Shown here one piece after another: positions 1 through 8,124 of a stretch of 64,000 bases of DNA. The first letter of the stretch is position 1, and each line of letters begins with the position of its first letter. The stretch covers positions 24,730-88,729 of the forward strand of contig JADFXP010000013.1 in NCBI GenBank assembly GCA_015233465.1, written 5' to 3'. Below the pieces are notes generated by a model. That model made no database searches and had not been told where the DNA came from. It worked only from the letters and a program-made list of their open reading frames with translations. Both the position numbers and the translations under genes were made by a program. This stretch comes from Candidatus Magnetominusculus dajiuhuensis. Lineage in GTDB: Bacteria > Nitrospirota > Thermodesulfovibrionia > Thermodesulfovibrionales > Magnetobacteriaceae.

Positions 1-925
1 TTTTTCTTACCGCAGGGGTTAATAAAGCAGCTAATGATGTAAACGCCAATATCATAGATGTCCACATTACAGGCACCAACTTGTGATAACCATCAAGCCC
101 TGCAAAAAGATAAATAAAAGAATTTTTCTCTGCTGGAATACCGCTATAAAATGCGGTAAATAACTCAAGCCCTATGAAAAATAGATTTATGAGCATTGCA
201 TATGAGATGATATTCAATATGCCGTCTATTGCCCTCTGTCCTGGGTCAAATTTTGAACATCTGCGAACAAGTAATGCAAGTATCACCAAAAACGCAGGCC
301 CGCTTGCAAAAGCGGATGCCAAAAATCTCGCTGCTGTGATTGCTGTCAACCAGAAATGTCTTCCCGGTAAACCACAATATAAAAACGCAGTTACAGTATG
401 TATACTAACCGCCCATGGTATTGATATATAAATTAATATCTTTAACCACTTTGGAGGAGCGACAGTCCTAGCCTCAGAACTCAACATATACCATCCGATT
501 ATCAGATTAAGCATCAAATAACCATTTAACACAACCACATCATAAAACACGATTGCATTAAGCGTTGGATGCAGTAAAACATTGGTTATACGAATCGGCT
601 GTCCTACGTCAACAAAGATAAATAAAACACACATTATTACTGCAGGTATTGCCAGAAACTCGCCAAGTATAGTAATCTTGCCAAATCTCTTATAATTATG
701 TAGATAATAAGGCAGTACCACCATTACCGCAGACGCTGCAACTCCAACAAAATATGTAAATTGCCCAATATAAAATCCAAAAGATACATCACGGCTCATT
801 CCAGTCACGCCTAAGCCCAGATTAAACTGCCTGATGTACGCTAACACCCCTACTGAGATAACGGCTAATAAGAAAAATATCCATCTATAGTAGGCCTTAC
901 TTCCAACTAACGCCTTCTCAAGCAT
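1..925 (-). CDS. dsrP: DsrP, NrfD-like integral membrane subunit of DsrMKJOP (partial, C-terminus off window)
   Basis: Translating the minus strand from the ATG at 925 gives an open frame of 308 codons running off the left edge. It begins MLEKALVGSKAYYRW and has repeated hydrophobic segments typical of the NrfD/PsrC/DsrP family, which has about ten membrane helices and exchanges electrons with the quinone pool. An early segment reads GQFTYFVGVAASAVMV, as in DsrP. Its ATG lies inside the last codons of dsrO (8-base overlap), so the two are translationally coupled. The missing C-terminal part lies beyond base 1. The family call is confident; the direction of electron flow cannot be read from sequence. 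Confidence 0.9.
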   Translation of the reverse strand, partial: MLEKALVGSKAYYRWIFFLLAVISVGVLAYIRQFNLGLGVTGMSRDVSFGFYIGQFTYFVGVAASAVMVVLPYYLHNYKRFGKITILGEFLAIPAVIMCVLFIFVDVGQPIRITNVLLHPTLNAIVFYDVVVLNGYLMLNLIIGWYMLSSEARTVAPPKWLKILIYISIPWAVSIHTVTAFLYCGLPGRHFWLTAITAARFLASAFASGPAFLVILALLVRRCSKFDPGQRAIDGILNIISYAMLINLFFIGLELFTAFYSGIPAEKNSFIYLFAGLDGYHKLVPVMWTSMILAFTSLAALLTPAVRK

Positions 926-1703
926 GCTCCTGTCCTCCTATTATATAATATACATTAGGACCTGTTCCTAAATCCGTCTTTCGCGTAACTGCATAATTAG
1001 TGGCTAGCGCTGCCCTTACCGCTGAATCTGGGTCATCCAACTTCCCAAATACCATAGCTCCTTCTGACGCATCCACACATGCTGGTTTTAGTCCGCGCTC
1101 TATTCTCTCTATACAAAAATTACACTTCTCAACAACTCCAATAGTCCTTGTTGGATAATCAGGATTTACATCTTTAATATATTTCCTTGGATTCTCCCAA
1201 TTAAAACTCCTTGATCCATACGGACAAGCTGCCATGCAAAACCTACACCCAATACAGCGATGATAATCCATCTGCACAATACCGTCTGACTTACGCTTAA
1301 AGGTCGCCTGAGTTGGACATACCCTTACACACGCTGGGTGATCGCAATGGTTGCACAATACTAAAAATGGCTTTGCCTTTAACTCTTCTGATAAATGTTC
1401 ACTTGTATTTTCAGGAAAGGCATTTTCGTATTTTTCTGTCCATATCCATTTTATTTCATGCTTGGTATTGTCAATGCTTGGTACATTATGGGCGCGATTA
1501 CATGCCTCTATAACATTTTCTATAGTGGTTGGAGTCTGAAACAATTCCATATCTATAACCATGCCAAGCTGACCAGATGCAGCCCCCTCAACATTTGCAA
1601 GTATCTCATCAGGAGATAATAATTTAAACGCTGATGCACTGCCAAGTCCAAACAGGGCAGTCAAAGCAGTTATCTTTAAGAAATCTCTTCTATCTAAACT
1701 CAT
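918..1703 (-). CDS. dsrO: DsrO, periplasmic ferredoxin subunit of DsrMKJOP
   Basis: The 261-residue protein starts with a twin-arginine signal (RRDFLK at residues 5-10, then a hydrophobic stretch), so it is exported folded to the periplasm. Cysteine clusters follow: CNHCDHPACVRVCP, CIGCRFCMAACPYG and a later CNFC with a distal cysteine, the pattern of NrfC/DsrO proteins that carry several [4Fe-4S] clusters. It should pass electrons between DsrJ and DsrP. The start overlaps the dsrJ stop by 4 bases and the end overlaps dsrP by 8, placing it within one operon. Length and motifs match the family. Confidence 0.93.
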   Translation of the reverse strand: MSLDRRDFLKITALTALFGLGSASAFKLLSPDEILANVEGAASGQLGMVIDMELFQTPTTIENVIEACNRAHNVPSIDNTKHEIKWIWTEKYENAFPENTSEHLSEELKAKPFLVLCNHCDHPACVRVCPTQATFKRKSDGIVQMDYHRCIGCRFCMAACPYGSRSFNWENPRKYIKDVNPDYPTRTIGVVEKCNFCIERIERGLKPACVDASEGAMVFGKLDDPDSAVRAALATNYAVTRKTDLGTGPNVYYIIGGQEHA

Positions 1704-2254
1704 TCTTTTACCCCTCCTTTTGAATCTTCTACTTTTTGTTCAGCCTGAGGATTGATTTTAGTATCAGAAGATTCATTTGAGGACTTTGAATTTTCTACTT
1801 TTGGCTCAACAGGCAGATTAATTTTGTTATCTGAAGATTCATTTGAGGTCTTTACAGCCTCTTCTTTAGGTCTAACGTGGCAGTCCCAGCAATAAACCTT
1901 TACTGAAGCATAGGAGTGGCATTTATCACAGAATTCACTTGGATTTGAATGACATTTAAGACAGGTATGCTGAAGGCTTTTTTCATACATCACACCGTCA
2001 ATCTCGCCTAAATTCCTATCTCCGCCTCTTACTACAGTATCACGCCAACTATTTAACATAGTCATATGATTGGCACGCATATATGCAGCAGGTTTTACAC
2101 ACTGTTTATTCGTCATAGCATTAATTGCTGGAGTATCAATGCTCAGCTTAGGCCCTAATGCGCTTTCTTTGTTACACGACAACGATAATGCCGCAAAGAG
2201 AAGCAATATAACCATGCCGACTATGATCAATTTTTTACCAAATATCATCATCAC
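1700..2254 (-). CDS. dsrJ: DsrJ, triheme cytochrome c of DsrMKJOP
   Basis: The 184-residue protein has an N-terminal hydrophobic anchor (about residues 8-27) and three CxxCH haem sites: CLKCH (98-102), CDKCH (109-113) and CWDCH (122-126). Known DsrJ proteins have one haem with unusual histidine/cysteine ligation; Cys52 in QCVKP is a candidate for that ligand (inference). It should sit on the periplasmic side with DsrO. The C-terminus is odd: a hydrophilic tail contains two near-identical 22-residue units, a recent in-frame duplication of 66 bases at about 1720-1860. It overlaps dsrK and dsrO by 4 bases each. Confidence 0.92.
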   Translation of the reverse strand: MMMIFGKKLIIVGMVILLLFAALSLSCNKESALGPKLSIDTPAINAMTNKQCVKPAAYMRANHMTMLNSWRDTVVRGGDRNLGEIDGVMYEKSLQHTCLKCHSNPSEFCDKCHSYASVKVYCWDCHVRPKEEAVKTSNESSDNKINLPVEPKVENSKSSNESSDTKINPQAEQKVEDSKGGVKE

Positions 2255-3897
2255 TCCTCCTTCTCCTCATCGTTATCTTCGTCTTCTTCATCTTCTTCTA
2301 CACACCCTGGAAGTAACTCGCCTCTAAGGTTTTTATTTCTCTTCTTTTCATCCTTCATAACTAAGGCATTTGCCACAAGCTCTGTTACTCCGCATACTGC
2401 AACCCCAGGCGCCCAATAATCACATACCGTTGAAAGGGCAGCCCTGTCTATAGCGCATACGCAGCTAAGCATATTTACATTATTATGATCCCTGACAAAC
2501 TTAACCGCCTGACCGCGAGGGAATCCGCCTCTTAATCTTAAATCCATATTCTCAGAGGCATTTAGTCCAGAACCGCTGCCACAGCAGAAGGTCTTTTCCC
2601 TTATTGTATGCTCAGGCATCTCATGAAAGTGATTGACCACATTATTAAGAACATAACGAGGCTCTTCAAATAACCCCATACCCCTTGCTGTATTACAAGA
2701 ATCATGATAACTTACGATTAAATCATCATTTCTGGATGGGTCAAGTTTTAATTTATTATGCTTGATTAAATCAGCCGTAAACTCAGATATATGAACCATC
2801 TTTGTAGAGGCTGCATTTTCAAATACTGTGCCTGTTATAGGAGACTTAGGTACTTGCAGGAAATCCGCAGGCCCATTCCATGTATCCATGTATTGGTTTA
2901 AAACCCTCCACATATGCCCGCACTCACCGCCTAGTATCCATTTAACACCAAGCCTCTTTGCCTCAGCATATATCTTTGTATTTAATCTCTTTGCCATCTC
3001 ATTAGATGTAAAGAAACCAAAATTACCGCCCTCTGAAGCATATGTGCTCCAAGTATAATCAAGCCCAAGCTCATGAAATAATATCATATACCCCATACAG
3101 GTATAAATTCCAGGGTCGGCAAATATATCTCCAGAAGGGGTTATAAATAATATCTCTGCTCCCTTTCTATTAAAACTCGGATTTACTCGTACTCCAGTCA
3201 TCTCTTCAATATCATCTACTAGGGATTCAATCGTACCAGTTATTGTATGAGGCTCAAGTCCAAGGTGATTGCCTTTTCTGAAACAATTTGAAACTGGCCC
3301 TGCAAGCCATTCAATATTTAAACCAAGCAGATTTAATAACTCCCTTGCTATAATCGTTACCTCAGCAGTATCTATTCCATATGGACAAAAAACAGAACAG
3401 CGCCTGCACTCTGAACACTGAAAGAAATAATACCACCATTCCTTCAGCACATCCATCGTAAGTTCCCTTCCTCCAGCAAGCTTTCCTAATATCTTGCCAA
3501 CCTTAGTGAACTCTTTCCTATAGATAGACCTTAGAAGTTCAGCCCTAAGCACAGGCATATTTTTTGGGTCTCCAGTGCCAAGATAAAAATGACACTTGTC
3601 AGCGCATGCGCCGCATCTTACGCAGACATCCATAAATACCTTAAACGAACGGTATTTTTCAAGCCTTTCAGCCATGCCCTTTATAACTATCTCCTGCCAA
3701 TTACTAGGGAGCTTCCAGTCTTCGTCAGTTACAGACCACTGCCTTGGATTAGGAAAGTCTACAGCAGCAAGGCTTGCCTCTTTTGCGCCATGACAGAACA
3801 TGCCTTTTTGTATATCTACCTTATTATCCATCCACTCTTTCTCAGGAGGAAGGTAGTTAATTTTCGACATTTCTTCAGGTTTAATTGTCTTAGACAT
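2251..3897 (-). CDS. dsrK: DsrK, HdrD-like iron-sulfur subunit of DsrMKJOP
   Basis: The 548-residue cytoplasmic subunit has two ferredoxin-type clusters (CVRCGACADKC and CSECRRCSVFCP) followed by cysteine-rich CCG domains of the heterodisulfide reductase HdrD type, seen as GGECGHMWR, SYHDSCNTARG and FCCGSGSG. Proteins of this family are thought to reduce the trisulfide on DsrC or to work in reverse. The last about 18 residues are strongly acidic (Glu/Asp runs), which is not a domain feature. It follows dsrM by 10 bases and overlaps dsrJ by 4. Neither dsrC nor dsrAB is in the window. Confidence 0.94.
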   Translation of the reverse strand: MSKTIKPEEMSKINYLPPEKEWMDNKVDIQKGMFCHGAKEASLAAVDFPNPRQWSVTDEDWKLPSNWQEIVIKGMAERLEKYRSFKVFMDVCVRCGACADKCHFYLGTGDPKNMPVLRAELLRSIYRKEFTKVGKILGKLAGGRELTMDVLKEWWYYFFQCSECRRCSVFCPYGIDTAEVTIIARELLNLLGLNIEWLAGPVSNCFRKGNHLGLEPHTITGTIESLVDDIEEMTGVRVNPSFNRKGAEILFITPSGDIFADPGIYTCMGYMILFHELGLDYTWSTYASEGGNFGFFTSNEMAKRLNTKIYAEAKRLGVKWILGGECGHMWRVLNQYMDTWNGPADFLQVPKSPITGTVFENAASTKMVHISEFTADLIKHNKLKLDPSRNDDLIVSYHDSCNTARGMGLFEEPRYVLNNVVNHFHEMPEHTIREKTFCCGSGSGLNASENMDLRLRGGFPRGQAVKFVRDHNNVNMLSCVCAIDRAALSTVCDYWAPGVAVCGVTELVANALVMKDEKKRNKNLRGELLPGCVEEDEEDEDNDEEKEE

Positions 3898-3907
3898 AAT
3901 TACTCCT

Positions 3908-4897
3908 TTATTCCTTATCTAGCGGTAAACCCGCCTTTCTCATTTTTTCTCTAAACTCATCTTCGTATTCCTCATAAGTATGCACTTTAACCTTATAATT
4001 CCATGGGTTAATATGCCTTACTATTCTGCTGTTATTTGCCATATTACGAGTTGGAGAAAAGAATACTCCACCAGCATGCATTAATTTACTAAATGGGAAA
4101 TATGCAAGCAGCGTGCATACCAAAAGCAGATGAGCATAAAATATTGTCCCAATACCTGGCTGGATACGCGGAGATAATGTCACAAGCCCCATTATAAACT
4201 GTTTGACTCCGACAATGTCTACCTTTGTAAAATAACGCATAAATATCCCTGAAAGGGCAATCGCAAATATCAAAAACAAAGGAAAATAATCAGCTGGTAA
4301 CGAGATGTACTTTACCTGCGGGATGTGTATTCTTCTTGCAAATAGATACACTGTAGCAAGCAGTAATATCACGCCGCTCATATAAAGAATCGGAGTGCCA
4401 ATCTGCATAAAACTATCTAACAACTCAACTACATGCAGACACCTTGGCACAGGCTCTACAAACAGCCTCATATGTCTTAATAATACCGTAAAAAATGTTG
4501 CGTGAAATACTATTGCCCCAAGCCACAGCCATTTTCTTGAACTATGCACCAAACGGCCGTCTCTAATCTCTGAAAATGTGTTTCTAAAAAGTGACCGAAA
4601 TAATAATACCTCTAAAGCCATACGCATAATAACTGAAGAACCTTTGCTTGGATTTTCAAGCTCATTATTTTTAATCCAAGGGAGGGTCTTTTGCTGCCCG
4701 CATGTTGTAGGGATACAAAATGGAACTGGGGATTTAAACCAATCCATTATACGCGCAACAAACCCTGCGATAAAGATTATTATCGCCGCATACGGAATCA
4801 CGACTCCAATTAGGAATTGCAGATGTGGTATTCCTCCTAATATCAGAGCCAACAAAAAAATTGCTGCAACTGCAACTAACGGAACAAATACTTTCAT
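3908..4897 (-). CDS. dsrM: DsrM, NarI-like cytochrome b subunit of DsrMKJOP
   Basis: The 329-residue membrane protein has about six hydrophobic segments and histidines within or beside them (for example VFHATFF and LLRHMRLF), as in diheme NarI-type cytochrome b. The family exchanges electrons with menaquinol and passes them to the tightly bound DsrK. The soluble C-terminal end carries many charged residues. It is the first of the five Dsr genes, lying 51 bases downstream of the RsbRD-type sensor gene, and its start is preceded by a GAGGTGACAAAAG ribosome-binding region on the minus strand. Confidence 0.92.
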   Translation of the reverse strand: MKVFVPLVAVAAIFLLALILGGIPHLQFLIGVVIPYAAIIIFIAGFVARIMDWFKSPVPFCIPTTCGQQKTLPWIKNNELENPSKGSSVIMRMALEVLLFRSLFRNTFSEIRDGRLVHSSRKWLWLGAIVFHATFFTVLLRHMRLFVEPVPRCLHVVELLDSFMQIGTPILYMSGVILLLATVYLFARRIHIPQVKYISLPADYFPLFLIFAIALSGIFMRYFTKVDIVGVKQFIMGLVTLSPRIQPGIGTIFYAHLLLVCTLLAYFPFSKLMHAGGVFFSPTRNMANNSRIVRHINPWNYKVKVHTYEEYEDEFREKMRKAGLPLDKE

Positions 4898-4948
4898 CTT
4901 TTGTCACCTCGTTGAAATTTATAACCGCCTATAGCCGCCTATAAGCTT

Positions 4949-5482
4949 CTAAGTCTCGTTGGTAATAAGTTTAGCCATCTTCAGCAATCTTGAATTAGAT
5001 GCCATTATTTCCTTTATCTTAAGATTAAACAATCTCTCTCTAATATTCATATATATATCAAATGAAACACCCATGGCATTATTGATATTTTCAATAAATA
5101 CAATAAATTGATTATTCATCTCCTCTTCAAGTAACTGTTTTTTAAATCTATTCTTAATCAAAGATGTTAACATCGTATAAAACGAAAGCGCCTTTGATGG
5201 AGCGGAATCTTGAATAGCCAGAATCGCAATGACATCATTTAACATTGGATGTTTAATATCGGGCAGTTTACCATCAATAAGTTCATCAAAAATCCTCTCA
5301 AGTCCTGCAACAAATATATGCTTTAAAGGAATATCAGTGTTACAGCCGGGCATTGATGAACAACTCATGCCAGAATTACCGCGTGAAAAGCATTGATCCC
5401 AAGCCTTACTTGTCCATTCATTGACAATTGACTCACGGTCTTTAATGATTATATCTTTAAAAATGACGTTGAATTTCTTCAT
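4949..5482 (-). CDS. RsbRD N-terminal-type sensor domain protein upstream of dsrM
   Basis: The 177-residue all-helical soluble protein resembles the RsbRD_N family: an early I-V-N-E-W segment, then FVAGLERIFDELIDG and a long C-terminal helix. Proteins of this type are commonly found immediately before dsrMKJOP in sulfate-reducing bacteria; their role is not established and sensing or regulation is assumed from the RsbR relationship. A cysteine-rich patch (CFSRGNSGMSCSSMPGC, residues 31-47) could bind metal or respond to redox, which is inference. It is the most upstream gene of the dsr run and is divergent from aroD across 139 bases. Confidence 0.7.
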   Translation of the reverse strand: MKKFNVIFKDIIIKDRESIVNEWTSKAWDQCFSRGNSGMSCSSMPGCNTDIPLKHIFVAGLERIFDELIDGKLPDIKHPMLNDVIAILAIQDSAPSKALSFYTMLTSLIKNRFKKQLLEEEMNNQFIVFIENINNAMGVSFDIYMNIRERLFNLKIKEIMASNSRLLKMAKLITNET

Positions 5483-5621
5483 ATTTTTTCAATAAATTAC
5501 TAATGTTGATATTATGTTGAATTTAGTTTTATGAAGTCAATAGCTGCTCATATTTTACCTTAAAATAATTTAAATAGACTAAAACGTTGATAGAATATTC
5601 TTTTATTTAGTAAAATAATCT

Positions 5622-6341
5622 ATGACAAATATATCTATTGGAAATATTCCACTTGGAGAGAAGGTAATTTGTGTCAGCCCGCTTACAGATATTGATGTTT
5701 ACAGTATAGAATCTGTCGAAGGCGTAGATATTATAGAATTAAGGATTGATATGTTTTCAGATATTTCTGAAAAAGGGACATCTGACACATTTACTGTGGC
5801 ACGCGATAAATTTAATCTTCCAATAATTGCTACTTGCAGATCTCATCGCGAAGGCGGTGCAGTAGATATTAATGACAATCTGAGGCTCAAGCTCTTTAAG
5901 TCAGTTATTGACCTTTCTGACGCAATAGATATTGAGATAAGATCAAAGATATCCAAAGATGTTATTAGCTTTGCTAAAGATCATAATAAAACCACTATCG
6001 CCTCATATCATGATTTTAAACAAACTCCAAACTTATCAACACTTGAAGATATTGATAAAATGGGCAGAGACCAAAACTCCGATATTGTAAAGATTGCAGT
6101 TACCCCAATCAATTATAATGATCTAAGAACATTAACTGAGTTTACCCTTAAATATCACAACAAAGGGATTGTCACAATTGCAATGGGTGAATTAGGACGA
6201 ACTTCAAGGCTTTTCCTCCCCCTTATAGGATCTCTTTTTACATTTGCCTCAATAAAAACAATTTCCGCTCCAGGTCAACTTACAATAAGAGAATTAAGAC
6301 AATTCTTCCCTGCTGTTGTAAAGACCTGTAAAGATTTGTAA
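5622..6341 (+). CDS. aroD: Type I 3-dehydroquinate dehydratase
   Basis: The 239-residue protein catalyses 3-dehydroquinate to 3-dehydroshikimate in the shikimate pathway. Type I hallmarks are visible: the IELRIDMF strand near the N-terminus, PIIATCRS, the catalytic-histidine segment TIASYHDF, the Schiff-base lysine in IVKIAVTP and the C-terminal APGQLTIRELR. Length matches the type I family, which is distinct from the short type II enzyme. It stands alone on the plus strand after the divergent dsr operon. No strong ribosome-binding site precedes the ATG. A 7-bp hairpin overlaps the stop codon. Confidence 0.93.
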   Translation: MTNISIGNIPLGEKVICVSPLTDIDVYSIESVEGVDIIELRIDMFSDISEKGTSDTFTVARDKFNLPIIATCRSHREGGAVDINDNLRLKLFKSVIDLSDAIDIEIRSKISKDVISFAKDHNKTTIASYHDFKQTPNLSTLEDIDKMGRDQNSDIVKIAVTPINYNDLRTLTEFTLKYHNKGIVTIAMGELGRTSRLFLPLIGSLFTFASIKTISAPGQLTIRELRQFFPAVVKTCKDL

Positions 6342-6355
6342 AGATTGTTTTACAA
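6336..6355 (+). terminator. Hairpin overlapping the aroD stop codon
   Basis: Bases 6336-6342 (TTGTAAA) pair perfectly with 6349-6355 across a 6-base loop. There is no long T run after it, so it would be a weak intrinsic terminator at best. Confidence 0.3.
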
Positions 6356-6365
6356 TAAATTTATC

Positions 6366-6394
6366 TTGACATTAAATCTGATATATGGTTTAAT
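6366..6394 (+). promoter_or_regulatory. Sigma70-type promoter before the YggU-family gene
   Basis: A perfect TTGACA at 6366-6371 is followed after 17 bases by TTTAAT (6389-6394). The spacing is ideal and the next gene begins at 6489, leaving a leader of about 90 bases that contains a strong hairpin. Confidence 0.5.
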
Positions 6395-6423
6395 ATATTC
6401 ATAGGCGCCTCGTTCCTCCCCTT

Positions 6424-6452
6424 TGCTGCTGTCCTTACCCAGGACAGCAGCA
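6424..6452 (+). promoter_or_regulatory. Perfect 12-bp GC-rich hairpin in the YggU leader
   Basis: Bases 6424-6435 pair without mismatch with 6441-6452 around a 5-base loop. It lies between the predicted promoter and the start at 6489 and is followed by CCTTTAAAAATCC, the same spacer motif found in the dispersed double-hairpin repeats. It may be a degenerate copy of that family, an attenuator, or both. Confidence 0.45.
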
Positions 6453-6488
6453 CCTTTAAAAATCCACTTATTATATATTAATTATTTT

Positions 6489-6743
6489 ATGACTAATTCT
6501 CCAATTCTCTATACAATAAAGGTTATCCCAAGGTCATCCAAAAATGAGGTAACCGCATCCCCTGACGGCATATTAAAGGTCAAATTGACTGCAGCGCCAG
6601 TAGACGGCGCAGCCAACGCTGCCCTTATTGAGGTATTAGCTGACTATCTTAAAAAAACTCTAAATATAAAGGTCAAGAAAACTGACATTGAAATAATCAA
6701 AGGAATGTCGTCAAGGGTTAAGATTGTAAGAATAAACGATTAA
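6489..6743 (+). CDS. YggU/DUF167 family protein
   Basis: The 84-residue protein from the ATG at 6489 contains IKVIPRSSKNEV, LKVKLTAAPVDGAAN and a C-terminal IIKGMSSRVKIV, the conserved features of the UPF0235/YggU family, small alpha/beta proteins of unclear function. An in-frame upstream start at 6423 would add 22 residues encoded by the leader hairpin and is rejected because family members start just before this IKV strand. Confidence 0.82.
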   Translation: MTNSPILYTIKVIPRSSKNEVTASPDGILKVKLTAAPVDGAANAALIEVLADYLKKTLNIKVKKTDIEIIKGMSSRVKIVRIND

Positions 6744-6760
6744 TATAAATATATTTTACA

Positions 6761-6789
6761 TTGTATTTTCCAACTATATTGTTTATAAT
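6761..6789 (+). promoter_or_regulatory. Promoter of the OmpA-family gene
   Basis: TTGTAT (6761-6766) and a perfect TATAAT (6784-6789) are separated by 17 bases. The ATG lies at 6841 after a strong AAGGAGGA ribosome-binding site, consistent with a highly expressed porin. Confidence 0.6.
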
Positions 6790-6840
6790 GATTTTATCAT
6801 ATAATTAATCTTAAATCTTAAAAACAAAGGAGGAAATTTT

Positions 6841-7986
6841 ATGCGATTAAAATTCAACAGTAAACTTAAGGGATTATTTTTATTCAGCTTAATTGCGTCA
6901 ATGGTAATTTCATCTGTAGCATTTGCTGAAATTCAAGCTAATACGTTTTCAATAACTCCATCTGGCGGAATCTATTTTTTTGACCACAGGGAAACCATTA
7001 GCACTTCTTCAGAATTTGGCTTGAGCTTTGGTTATAATTTTAGCAAGTATTTTGAGATTGAAGCAGCTTATAATATAGTGCCTTCAACTTCAGTTACTGG
7101 TTCTCTTATCCATCTTGACGGACTCATTCACCTAACAAGCGGCAATGTTGTTCCATATATCGCATTTGGCCCTGGCGGAATTTTTCTTGACAAAAGTACC
7201 ACCCATTACAATGAATTTTTTGTTAATGCTGGTCCAGGTATAAATTTCTTTGTCAATGATACTATATCATTAGGCTTTGATGCACGTTACATTTATACAG
7301 CAAAAAATACCTTTAGTAACTTTATGCTTTCAGCATTTATACAATTCCAATTAGGGAATAAAAATACATCTGAGCCAATAGCGAAGGCAGAGCCTAAGCC
7401 AGCTCCTAAGCCAGCTCCTAAACCTGAACCTATTGCAGAGGTTAAGCCTGAACCCAAACCAGAACCAAAGCCTGAACCTATTGCAGAGGTTAAGCCTGAA
7501 CCCAAACCAGAACCAATCGTAGAGGTTAAACCTGAACCTGCACCAGAGCCTCCTGCGCCTGTTGACAGCGACCATGACGGCGTAATTGACTCTTTAGACA
7601 AATGTCCAAATACTCCAGCAGGAGTTAAGGTTGATGCAAATGGATGCTGGGTTTTAGAGACTATTTACTTTGATTCAGGTAAAGCAATTATTAGACCAAT
7701 ATTTAATAAGGAACTTAATGAGGTTGCTAATGTTTTAAAGGCAAATCCAACATTAAAGATCGAAACCCATGGATATACAGATAATGTTGGCTCTAAGGCT
7801 TCTAACCAAAAGCTCTCTGACAGACGCGCATTAGCTATCAAAAAATACCTTGTGAAAAAAGGCGTTAAATCTGATAAGATTATAACTAAGGGACTTGGAA
7901 TAGATACAGTTATGTTATCTAACGAAAACACTGAAGAAAAGGCCAAGAGCCGAAAGGTTGAACTCGTAGAAGTAAATAAAGAATAA
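6841..7986 (+). CDS. OmpA-family outer-membrane protein with beta-barrel, Pro-rich linker and peptidoglycan-binding domain
   Basis: The 381-residue protein has a Sec signal peptide (cleavage probably after SSVAFA), an N-terminal eight-strand-like beta-barrel (about 30-170), a long linker rich in Pro, Glu, Lys and Ala (about 180-240), a thrombospondin type 3-like calcium motif (DSDHDGVIDSLDKCP) and a C-terminal OmpA domain with YFDSGKAIIRP and HGYTDNVGSKASNQKLSDRR. It should tether the outer membrane to peptidoglycan. The linker contains a 48-base DNA duplication. It has its own promoter and a good downstream terminator, so it is probably monocistronic. Confidence 0.9.
   Translation: MRLKFNSKLKGLFLFSLIASMVISSVAFAEIQANTFSITPSGGIYFFDHRETISTSSEFGLSFGYNFSKYFEIEAAYNIVPSTSVTGSLIHLDGLIHLTSGNVVPYIAFGPGGIFLDKSTTHYNEFFVNAGPGINFFVNDTISLGFDARYIYTAKNTFSNFMLSAFIQFQLGNKNTSEPIAKAEPKPAPKPAPKPEPIAEVKPEPKPEPKPEPIAEVKPEPKPEPIVEVKPEPAPEPPAPVDSDHDGVIDSLDKCPNTPAGVKVDANGCWVLETIYFDSGKAIIRPIFNKELNEVANVLKANPTLKIETHGYTDNVGSKASNQKLSDRRALAIKKYLVKKGVKSDKIITKGLGIDTVMLSNENTEEKAKSRKVELVEVNKE
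7423..7515 (+). repeat. 48-base tandem repeat in the OmpA linker
   Basis: Bases 7423-7470 are repeated almost exactly at 7471-7515. They encode Pro-Glu-Pro-Lys units ending in IAEVKPEPKP. In-frame expansion would lengthen the linker that spans the periplasm. Confidence 0.8.
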
Positions 7987-8004
7987 TATATTATTAACAA
8001 TATA

Positions 8005-8037
8005 AAATCCCCTTTCTAAACGGAAGGGGATTTTTTT
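8005..8037 (+). terminator. Rho-independent terminator of the OmpA-family gene
   Basis: AAATCCCCTT pairs with AAGGGGATTT around an about 9-base loop and is followed by a run of T, 18 bases after the stop codon. This is the clearest intrinsic terminator in the window. Confidence 0.88.
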
Positions 8038-8124
8038 ATTAATCCAGATTATAATTCCCTTTAATATTTCCAGTCTTTCTGATATAATATTACTAATATA
8101 ACTTAAATATTATTTTATTCCACT

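Noticed and set aside
174..431. 85-residue plus-strand frame near the left edge
   Set aside because: It lies opposite the well-supported dsrP frame and its composition follows the antisense of membrane helices.
7293..7601. Long minus-strand frame rich in Gly and Ser opposite the OmpA linker
   Set aside because: It is the shadow of the Pro/Glu/Lys repeat on the plus strand and has no start signals.
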